From: an uncultured Actinomycetes bacterium
GTDB taxonomy: Bacteria; Actinomycetota; Actinomycetes; Mycobacteriales; Nakamurellaceae
DNA: 64,000 bases
Assembly: GCA_937926105.1 (NCBI GenBank)
Contig: CALANS010000158.1
Span: forward strand, 1 to 64,000
Direction of reading: 5' to 3'
The notes below the pieces were generated by a model that worked only from the letters and a program-made list of their open reading frames with translations, did not search any database and had not been told where the DNA came from. Positions 44,633 through 52,685 of this stretch are shown piece after piece. Numbering within the stretch: position 1 is the stretch's first letter; each line of letters starts with the position of its first letter. The translations under genes were made by a program, and so were the position numbers.

Positions 44633-45226
44633 TCAGGTAGCCGGTGGGGTTACGATCCACACGGCAGTCACCCGCTCCGTACCAGGATTGCGGTACCAGT
44701 GCGGAACCGAGCTATCGAATGTGATCGAATCGCCTGGAAACATATCGAAGCACTTGCCGTCCAGGAAAACCTGATGATGCCCACTCAACACAATGCCGAA
44801 CTCCTCGCCCGGATGCGTGAGCGGGCTTTGCGATGAGTCGTACCCCACCGGTGCATCGATCCACATTGCCTCAAGCGATCCATTGAGTGTTGGTGTCAGC
44901 AATTCGTGTACGGCCTCCAACTGCGAGAAGCCATGGACCTGAAGCGCCCGACGGTTGTCCACTCGGACCAGTGGCGAGCTGTGATCAATCGAGTGAAAGA
45001 GCCGACCAATGTGTACACCCAACGCATGCGCCAACTGGCTCAAGCTACTGAAGGACGGATTCCCATGGCCACGCTCGAGTTGGCTGATCAGCCCGACACT
45101 GACTCGAGCCTTGGCTGCCAACGCGTCCAGCGTGAGTCCCTGCTGCTGCCGCAACACGCGCACACGTTGACCCACGTGCGCCACCTCGGTCGACACCGGA
45201 ATTGCCCGGTCAGTTTTCAGCTCCAT
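44633..45226 (-). CDS. XRE-family regulator with C-terminal cupin domain
   Basis: Regulator of 197 residues. The HTH_3 domain spans about residues 17-73 (VGQRVRVLRQQQGLTLDALAAKARVSVGLISQLERGHGNPSFSSL). The cupin sensor is at about 105-190 (HPGEEFGIVLSG, FPGDSITFDSSVPHWYRNPG). Such PuuR-like proteins usually repress catabolic genes and respond to a small metabolite bound in the cupin. GAGGGTGG precedes ATG 45226. It is the first gene of the leftward acyl-CoA synthetase group and divergent from the GntR gene; its own promoter carries a palindrome. Confidence 0.9.
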   Translation of the reverse strand: MELKTDRAIPVSTEVAHVGQRVRVLRQQQGLTLDALAAKARVSVGLISQLERGHGNPSFSSLSQLAHALGVHIGRLFHSIDHSSPLVRVDNRRALQVHGFSQLEAVHELLTPTLNGSLEAMWIDAPVGYDSSQSPLTHPGEEFGIVLSGHHQVFLDGKCFDMFPGDSITFDSSVPHWYRNPGTERVTAVWIVTPPAT

Positions 45227-45261
45227 CAGCCACCCTCGTTGTCGACTTCGCGTCCGGCGAC

Positions 45262-45297
45262 TCCCTCATTACATGAGGGATTCTTCATCTTGTCAAG
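45262..45297 (-). promoter_or_regulatory. Strong promoter and palindromic operator of the XRE-cupin gene
   Basis: Minus strand: TTGACA (45296 to 45291), 17-nt spacer, TGTAAT (45273 to 45268), a near-consensus sigma-70 promoter 42 nt before the start codon. The -10 is overlapped by TCCCTCAT-TAC-ATGAGGGA (45262-45280), an 8-bp perfect inverted repeat. The upstream part CTTGACAAGATGAAGA (45297-45282) recurs before the importer operon with one mismatch. The overlap with the -10 suggests repression, most simply autoregulation. Confidence 0.75.
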
Positions 45298-45415
45298 TGT
45301 CCGGGCGCCCGATGGAGTGAAGGCTTGATAGCGATCCTGCCAAGGCTGTGCGCTTTGCCCCGGATCCGCCTCGTGGTTATAGTGCTCGTAACACGTCCTA
45401 CCAGTTGGAGGAGCG

Positions 45416-46168
45416 GTGACGAAGTTGGCGACATCGGTCTCAGTCGCGCAGCGGCCGCGCACCAGCGCCCCGGAGTGGGTGCGGAACGAAATCCTCGCCT
45501 GGATCGAGCGCGGTGACTACGAGCCCTCCGACCCGCTACCGTCCGAACGCGAGCTGCAGGTGATGTTCGGCGTCAGCCGCGTGGTGGTCCGTGAGGCCAT
45601 CGTGCGACTGCAGGCCGTCGGCCTGGTCACTGTCGAACACGGCCGAGGGTGCCGCGTGAGTGCGACGCTGCCCGACCTGATGCACGGTCCGTTCCGCACC
45701 TGGCTGGAACTCAACCGCAACGAAGTGGTGAACCTGCTCAAGTTGCGCAGGGCTCTCGATGGACTGGCGGCCGAGGAAGCGGCGACCTCGGCGGACGACG
45801 GTCAGATTCGCGCCATCACCGCAGCCGAACGGGCATTTGCAGATGCTGTGGAACGTGACGACGACCCGGCCCGGTTGGCCAGCCTGGACAAGGTATTCCA
45901 CGTCGCTATCGCGGAGGCCAGTGGACTTACCATCGTGACTCAGTTGCTGGGCGAGTTGGATCACCACTCGGCCAACATTCACCGCACCAGCATGGCCATG
46001 GGTGGCCGCCCGCAAGCCTCGCTCCGTGATCATCGCGCCATTCTGTCCGCTCTGAGCGCCCATAAACCCGCCAGAGCACGCACCGCGGCGGAACGCCACG
46101 TCGCGGGAAGCATCGACCAGATCCGGTCGATTCCCACAAATGGCCAGTCGCCGACTACTCAGCACTAA
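45416..46168 (+). CDS. GntR-family regulator, FadR subfamily
   Basis: Regulator of 250 residues. The winged HTH is at about residues 20-85 (VRNEILAWIERGDYEPSDPLPSERELQVMFGVSRVVVREAIVRLQAVGLV). The FCD ligand domain has a possible metal site from Asp/His in SLDKVFHVAI, His in SLRDHRAIL and His in AAERHVAGS. GTG 45416 has GGAGGAG 3 nt upstream, close but strong. Members sense organic acids such as lactate, gluconate or pyruvate. It leads a rightward group with BtpA and cupin genes and lies opposite the XRE-cupin regulator. Confidence 0.92.
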   Translation: MTKLATSVSVAQRPRTSAPEWVRNEILAWIERGDYEPSDPLPSERELQVMFGVSRVVVREAIVRLQAVGLVTVEHGRGCRVSATLPDLMHGPFRTWLELNRNEVVNLLKLRRALDGLAAEEAATSADDGQIRAITAAERAFADAVERDDDPARLASLDKVFHVAIAEASGLTIVTQLLGELDHHSANIHRTSMAMGGRPQASLRDHRAILSALSAHKPARARTAAERHVAGSIDQIRSIPTNGQSPTTQH

Positions 46169-46245
46169 GCAGACCGCATCCTGGCCGCAACCATCGAGCT
46201 GCGCGCTGTCGGCACCGCAGCTCACCACGTCGATTGGAGTCTTCC

Positions 46246-47052
46246 GTGTCCCGCACGTTTACCCTGTCCGAGCTATTCGGCGTCGATCGCCCCGTTCTCG
46301 GCGGAATGCTGCTGCCGCCGCTGCCCGGTGCACCTCGTTCGGCCATGTCGGTGTTCGATATCGCAGACCGCGCCGTCCAGGAGGCCCGCGACTTCGAAGC
46401 CGCTGGCGTTCGAGGCGTCACGCTGGAAAATGTGGGAGACAACCCCTTCCCGCGCGATCGAGCGGCAGACGAGACGGTCGCTGCCTTCGCCGTCATCGCT
46501 GCGGCCGTCCGGCGCGCGGTGTCCATTCCGATCGGCATCAATGTGATGCGCAACTCCTGGAGCGCGGCCATGGCCATCGCCGCAGCCGTGGACGCCCAAT
46601 ACATCCGCATCAATGTGCTCGGGGATGCCCTGGCCAGCGACCAGGGCATCATCCAGGGGTGTGCGAGCGAGTTACTCCGCTTCCGCAGAAATCTCGGCGC
46701 GGAGAACATTCGGATCTTCGCGGATGTCGACTGTAAGCACGGTGGCCCACTGACCACACGCCCACTGGACGTGATCGCGAAGGACACCGCCTACCGGCAG
46801 ATGGCCGACGTTCTGCTGGTCACCGGAACCGACTCCGACACGCCACCAGTGCTGACCGACATTGAGACCGTCAAGGCGGCAGTGCCCGATGTGCCGGTAG
46901 TGATCGCCAGCGGTATGAGCGACAGCTCGGTTGATCTGGTGAAGGCCTGCGACGGCACCACCATCGGCACTTTCGCGCGGAACTGGAACCTGGGCGGCCC
47001 GATCGACCAGGATGTGGTGCGCAACTTCGTAGCACGCGTTCAGGAGCTGTGA
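46246..47052 (+). CDS. BtpA/SgcQ family TIM-barrel protein
   Basis: About 268 residues. Recognisable blocks are LGGMLLPPLPGAPRS near the start, VTLENVGDNPF, VSIPIGINVMRNSW, FADVDCKHGGPL, LLVTGTDSDTPPVL, and the end ASGMSDSSVD ... GTFARNWNLGGPID. This pattern defines the BtpA family, named after a cyanobacterial photosystem I factor and including E. coli SgcQ in a sugar-use cluster; the reaction is not established. GTG 46246, with GGAG 6 nt upstream, is preferred to TTG 46234. The stop overlaps the cupin gene by one base. Confidence 0.87.
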   Translation: MSRTFTLSELFGVDRPVLGGMLLPPLPGAPRSAMSVFDIADRAVQEARDFEAAGVRGVTLENVGDNPFPRDRAADETVAAFAVIAAAVRRAVSIPIGINVMRNSWSAAMAIAAAVDAQYIRINVLGDALASDQGIIQGCASELLRFRRNLGAENIRIFADVDCKHGGPLTTRPLDVIAKDTAYRQMADVLLVTGTDSDTPPVLTDIETVKAAVPDVPVVIASGMSDSSVDLVKACDGTTIGTFARNWNLGGPIDQDVVRNFVARVQEL

Positions 47053-47441
47053 TGAGCAGCGCACCGGCCGCCCGCAAGCCACAGGTCTTCCCATTGGCCG
47101 ACCTTCCCAACTCCACCATCGGCGACACCTACCGCATGGCGGCGATTCCCGGCGATAACGTCACCGTCGGAATGCACTGGTTCCAGCCGGGTCACCCCGC
47201 GTGGCCGGCACCTCACAGCCATCCCTACGATCAGCTCGCCTTCGTCCTGCAGGGTTCCATGCGGTTCACCCTCGGCGACGAGACCCGGGACGTGGATGCC
47301 CCGGCGGTGGTATGGATTCCGGCCGGGTTGCCGCACTCCGCCGACGTGATCGGCGATGAGCCGTGCTTCAACCTCGACGTGTTCGGGCTGGTGCGGGAGG
47401 ATTTCGCGCACCTGTTCCCGGCCGAGCGGACCGCGAGCTGA
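47052..47441 (+). CDS. Small cupin-domain protein
   Basis: Single-domain cupin of 129 residues. Cupin motif 1 is PHSHPYDQLAFVLQGSMRF (two His and Gln/Glu-like ligand pattern with the usual Glu replaced by Gln-Leu), motif 2 is VWIPAGLPHSADV with the third His. A metal-dependent isomerase, sensor or dioxygenase role is possible. ATG 47052 shares its first base with the BtpA stop and has AGGAG 5 nt upstream. It probably serves the same substrate as BtpA, and ends the rightward GntR group. Confidence 0.85.
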   Translation: MSSAPAARKPQVFPLADLPNSTIGDTYRMAAIPGDNVTVGMHWFQPGHPAWPAPHSHPYDQLAFVLQGSMRFTLGDETRDVDAPAVVWIPAGLPHSADVIGDEPCFNLDVFGLVREDFAHLFPAERTAS

Positions 47442-47474
47442 GAACCGGTCACGTCGGGGCCGCGCCACTGGCCT

Positions 47475-47506
47475 CGGTGTGGCAGCCGCCGGGCCGGCCC
47501 ACACCG
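47475..47506. terminator. Possible bidirectional hairpin
   Basis: CGGTGTGG (47475-47482) and CCACACCG (47499-47506) can pair over a 16-nt loop that itself contains complementary GGCC/CCGG bases. The hairpin lies between the convergent cupin and SDR genes. The stem is short and there is no T-run, so this is a weak call. Confidence 0.35.
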
Positions 47507-47507
47507 G

Positions 47508-48311
47508 CTACAGCCGGTGCACCATGCCGCCGTCGCAACGGACTGCAGTTCCGGTGACATAGCCCGCCTGCTCGGAGCACAGGAACGCCCCCACCGCACC
47601 GAACTCTTCCGGCGTGCCGTAGCGGCGTGCCGGGATGGACGCGGCAGCCTCGGCGGCGATCTCCGCCACCGCCCGGCCTTCCCGCTCGGCTCGACCGGCG
47701 TCCAAGCTGCGTACTCGGTCGGTCTCGATCCGCCCGGGCAGCAGCATGTTGACGGTGACCCCGTCACCGGCGACCTCGGTGGCGAGCGTCTTGAGATACG
47801 CGGCCAGCGCCGAGCGGCCGACGTTGGACAGCACGAGCCCGCTGATCGGCTCGACGACCCCGCTGGATCCGATGGACAGGATGCGGCCCCACCCGCGTTC
47901 CCGCATGCCCGGCAGCACCGCGGCGGTGAGCTCCTGCTGAAACAGCACCAGCGACTCCACGGCCGCGCGCAGGTCACCCGTGCCTACCGCGGTGGCGCCG
48001 CCCGGTTTCGGCCCCGGACCGTTGAGTACCACGATGTCCAGCTCGGCACCAAGCGCCTCCTGAGACTCGGCCACCAACCTCGCGGCGGCGCCGTCGCCCG
48101 TGACATCGCACTCCACGGCCTCGGCGCCGGGCAGCGCCGACGCGATTTCCCTGGCCTTGTCGGCGCGGCGCCCACTGATGACGACTCGCGCCCCCTCCGC
48201 GGCCAGCGCCTCCGCCGTCGCTCGACCAAGCCCCGCCGTCGAGGCGCACACCAGCGCCGTCCGTCCCCGCAATCCCAGGTCCACGTCACCCTCCGCATTT
48301 CGCCGGATCAT
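47508..48311 (-). CDS. SDR-family oxidoreductase without the YxxxK pair
   Basis: Rossmann-fold protein of 267 residues. The cofactor loop reads RTALVCASTAGLGRATAEAL (instead of TGxxxGxG), followed by VVISGRRADKA, ECDVTGDG and VLNGPGPKPGG. The active-site helix reads SNVGRSALAAYLKTLATE: Ser of the triad is present (GRILSIGSSGVVEP), but the expected Tyr and Lys are Ser and Arg. This variant occurs in a subgroup of SDR proteins annotated as 3-oxoacyl reductases. It may still reduce by another route, or bind only. The C-terminus SEQAGYVTGTAVRCDGGMV is normal. Confidence 0.85.
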   Translation of the reverse strand: MIRRNAEGDVDLGLRGRTALVCASTAGLGRATAEALAAEGARVVISGRRADKAREIASALPGAEAVECDVTGDGAAARLVAESQEALGAELDIVVLNGPGPKPGGATAVGTGDLRAAVESLVLFQQELTAAVLPGMRERGWGRILSIGSSGVVEPISGLVLSNVGRSALAAYLKTLATEVAGDGVTVNMLLPGRIETDRVRSLDAGRAEREGRAVAEIAAEAAASIPARRYGTPEEFGAVGAFLCSEQAGYVTGTAVRCDGGMVHRL

Positions 48312-48341
48312 TGGTTGCGCAAGGATAACGGGAGCGCCCTC

Positions 48342-48382
48342 ACGCGCATTGACCCGGGTGAGAGGCCCGGGTCAATGCGCGT
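48342..48382 (-). terminator. Perfect 17-bp hairpin after the 48.4-49.0 kb membrane protein gene
   Basis: ACGCGCATTGACCCGGG (48342-48358), a 7-nt loop, and the exact complement at 48366-48382. It lies between two genes of the same strand, 59 nt after the membrane protein stop and 31 nt before the SDR start. It probably separates their transcripts. As at 18.5 kb there is no T-run. Confidence 0.75.
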
Positions 48383-48440
48383 TGCGAGGATTCGGATGCC
48401 AGACCGGAACCGAACGATCAGGCCAGCCTGAGCAGTCGGG

Positions 48441-49019
48441 TCAACGGACCGGTTCCGGCTGAGGCAGGCGAGCCGTTGCCGGCGCGGCGATATCGGCACG
48501 GCGCCGTGCATGCCAGAATCCCAGGCCCGCCAGGAGCAGCATGACGCCACCGCCGGTGAACGCACCGATGGCGGCGATCCCGGCGATCGAGCCCACCGTG
48601 CCGAAGGCGTAGGCATTCAGCAGCAGACCGCGCAGCGTCTCGCCGCGGAACATGGTCTGCACCTGGCCGGCCAGCTTCGCGTCATCCGGGTGGGCCTGGG
48701 ATTCGGAGCTCAGCTCGGCGTAGGTCTTGCCACCGGCGATCTCGTTCAGATGCACGGCGATGAAGTCGTTGGCGTAGACCTCCGCCTGCTCGCCGGTAGT
48801 CATCAGCTGTCCGCCGAATGCCCGCATAGCGGCGAATTCACCACCCGCCACCGCAGGGCTGTCCGCCGGCGGGAAGTAGATCTTCTGCGCCGCCAACTGA
48901 TCATGAACCTCGGCGGTGATGAAGTAGTGTCCCCAGGTGAGCAGTGCTCCCGCGACGATCAGCACGGCGGCCACCGCGATGCCGATCCAACTGACCAGTC
49001 TGTCCATTGCCGCACGCAT
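48441..49019 (-). CDS. Two-helix membrane protein of unknown function
   Basis: About 192 residues. A first helix (WIGIAVAAVLIVAGALLTWGHYFI) is followed by a loop of about 105 hydrophilic residues, a second helix (GTVGSIAGIAAIGAFTGGGVMLLLAGLGFW) and a basic, Pro-rich tail. The loop, with QKIYFPPADSPA and FIAVHLNEIAGGKTYAELS, resembles a family of conserved mycobacterial membrane proteins for which no function is known. ATG 49019 is best placed behind GAGGGG; ATG 49025 is 3 nt from it. Confidence 0.75.
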   Translation of the reverse strand: MRAAMDRLVSWIGIAVAAVLIVAGALLTWGHYFITAEVHDQLAAQKIYFPPADSPAVAGGEFAAMRAFGGQLMTTGEQAEVYANDFIAVHLNEIAGGKTYAELSSESQAHPDDAKLAGQVQTMFRGETLRGLLLNAYAFGTVGSIAGIAAIGAFTGGGVMLLLAGLGFWHARRRADIAAPATARLPQPEPVR

Positions 49020-49252
49020 GATCATGCACCCCTCGAGGTTTCGGCCGCGATCGGGCGACCGTTCCGTGCCGGTCGGTTCGAGCCGGCACCATCATGGTCG
49101 CGCGCACCCCGGGGCCGGGATAGGAGTCGAAAGCACCGTCCCGCCGGGACCATGGTCCTCAACTTCCCGTGTGGCACCTGACGGATCCTGCTCCTCCGCC
49201 TGGTGACGAAAGTCCCTTGCCGCACCGGGGTCGATGCGCGTGCCATGGTGAT

Positions 49253-49756
49253 ATGCGAACCGACTCCTCTGGACTGCAGGTCCTCGATGATGCCGTCTGC
49301 CTCGATCTCCTGGACACGTCTCCGGTGGGCCGCGTGGTGGTGTCCATCCAGGCCATGCCGGCCGCGTTCCCGGTGAACTACGTGCGGGTGGGGCGGGAGA
49401 TCTATTTCCGAACCGCCCCCGGCACCAAGCTGGCGGCCGCCGTCCAGGGCACCGTGGTGGCCTTCCAAGTGGACTCCTTCGACTCCGCCGGCGAGTCGGG
49501 GTGGAGCGTGCTGGTGGTCGGCCGCGCTCGGATGGTGAGCGATCCGGCGGAACGAAGGCTGCTGGACGCAGCGGGGATCCGCAGTTGGGTGAGCTCCGGG
49601 ACCGTGTACTACGTGGCGATCGGCATTGACCGGGTCACCGGTCGACGGCTGCGCCCCAGCGACGACCCGGGAGATCATCACCTGCCCTTATCAGCGTCGC
49701 TGCCACGGGTGAATTCTGGGCCTTCCGTCACACCCGTGACCCATCGGTCGAGTTGA
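49253..49756 (+). CDS. Pyridoxamine 5'-phosphate oxidase-like flavin-binding protein
   Basis: Split-barrel protein of 167 residues. Key blocks are [44 protein letters not shown] and [12 protein letters not shown], which match PPOX-like proteins that bind FMN, F420 or heme in actinobacteria. ATG 49253 gives the standard domain start; the longer frame is not family-like. The last 25 residues are disordered. The adjacent DosR-like gene and the position of such proteins in dormancy regulons make a redox role under low oxygen plausible. Confidence 0.85.
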   Translation: MRTDSSGLQVLDDAVCLDLLDTSPVGRVVVSIQAMPAAFPVNYVRVGREIYFRTAPGTKLAAAVQGTVVAFQVDSFDSAGESGWSVLVVGRARMVSDPAERRLLDAAGIRSWVSSGTVYYVAIGIDRVTGRRLRPSDDPGDHHLPLSASLPRVNSGPSVTPVTHRSS

Positions 49757-49851
49757 TCGGCGCCAACCGGATCGATCGTGGCGAGCCGGCTGGCAGGATG
49801 GCCGGTGTGAGCAGGCCGATGATGGGTTACCCCAGTGGAAAGGGCGAGGCC

Positions 49852-50493
49852 ATGGTGCGGGTATTTCTGGTCGACGACCACGAGGTGGTGCGGCGCGGTA
49901 TCGCCGATCTGCTGGAGTCCGACGACCTACAGATCGTCGGCGAGGCCGGGTCGGTTGCCGAGGCGTTGGTCCGGGTGCCGGCGACCAGGCCCGACGTGGC
50001 GGTACTGGACGTGCGGCTGCCGGACGGCAACGGGGTCGAACTGTGCCGCGAATTGCGATCGCAGTTCCCAGAACTGCGCTGCCTGATGCTGACATCGTTC
50101 GACGACGACGAGGCTCTGTTCGGCGCCATCATGGCCGGCGCAGCGGGTTTCGTGCTCAAACAGGTCCGGGGCACCGACCTGGTGTCGGCGGTCCGCACGG
50201 TGGCGGCCGGCGGCAGCCTGCTGGATGCCCGGTCCACCGCCGCGGTGATGCGGCGCATCCAGACCGAGCAGGAACGGGCCGAGCCGCTGCGAGCGCTGTC
50301 CGACCAGGAGCGGGCGGTGCTGGAGTTGATCGCCGAGGGGTTGACCAACCGGCAGATCGGCGAACGGCTGTTCCTGGCCGAAAAGACAGTCAAGAACTAC
50401 GTGTCGCATCTGCTGGCGAAGCTCGGGCTGGAGCATCGTACGCAGGCGGCGATCCTCGCGACCAAATTGCAGACCGGGCGTCCCCAGCGATGA
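49852..50493 (+). CDS. DosR/DevR-like response regulator (NarL/LuxR family)
   Basis: Protein of 213 residues. Receiver: VDDHEVV, phospho-acceptor Asp53 ([11 protein letters not shown]), Thr/Ser position in [11 protein letters not shown], Lys in FVLKQVRG. The C-terminal HTH has [45 protein letters not shown]. The '[11 protein letters not shown]' helix is that of mycobacterial DosR. ATG 49852 starts the receiver properly; upstream codons in the frame are unrelated. It is convergent with the GAF-type kinase, its probable partner. Confidence 0.9.
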   Translation: MVRVFLVDDHEVVRRGIADLLESDDLQIVGEAGSVAEALVRVPATRPDVAVLDVRLPDGNGVELCRELRSQFPELRCLMLTSFDDDEALFGAIMAGAAGFVLKQVRGTDLVSAVRTVAAGGSLLDARSTAAVMRRIQTEQERAEPLRALSDQERAVLELIAEGLTNRQIGERLFLAEKTVKNYVSHLLAKLGLEHRTQAAILATKLQTGRPQR

Positions 50494-50551
50494 CGGGCAA
50501 CGCGTGAAACCGCTGGTCCCCCGGCGCTTGTGCCAGCTGGGGTAAGCGGGC

Positions 50552-52264
<1,713 letters not shown>

Positions 52265-52300
52265 CTAAAGCCATTCGGGGGCCGGCCGCGCACCCTATTC

Positions 52301-52534
52301 CTAGCCCGATGCCGGTCGGCAGACCACGATCCGGTCGACGACGACTTCCGCCTCCCCGGCAAGCAGCGCCGCATCCAGCGCATGTTCCTTGTCGGCGTGA
52401 CTGTCGACCACCCCATCCAGGGTGACCTGCCCGCCTTGCACGGTGATCCGGACCCGGCCGGTGCTACCCGCGTCCAACACCCGACGGATCGCCGCGCACC
52501 GCTGCGTCGCGCTGTGGAAGGTGAGGGTGGCCAT
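52301..52534 (-). CDS. Small BON-domain protein
   Basis: Protein of 77 residues. The BON core is visible: an early helix (QRCAAIRRVLDA), then RVRITVQGGQVTLDGVVDSHADKEHALDAALLAGEAEVVVDRIVV, whose 'G.VTLxGxVxSxxxKxxA' pattern is the BON hallmark. BON domains bind phospholipid or act as small adaptors in stress proteins. ATG 52534 is the first start in this frame that keeps the domain; GGGAGG is 11 nt upstream. It sits behind the sensor kinase gene with the same direction. Confidence 0.75.
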   Translation of the reverse strand: MATLTFHSATQRCAAIRRVLDAGSTGRVRITVQGGQVTLDGVVDSHADKEHALDAALLAGEAEVVVDRIVVCRPASG

Positions 52535-52685
52535 GGCGTCATGGTCGCCTCCCGACGGCGGGCCGACCAGGGACTTCTGTCCCGATTCGGACGTGAGCGC
52601 CGACACGCTCCGAGCGTTGCCGGTCAAGCCTCGCGGGCTCGGGCCGGCGACCGCACACGCGACGGACCCGGCGGGTCGGGTTCGG

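Noticed and set aside
45365..45415. GntR operator upstream of its own gene
   Set aside because: Only loose GTG...CAC symmetry around CTCGTAACAC is visible, not enough for a FadR-type site.
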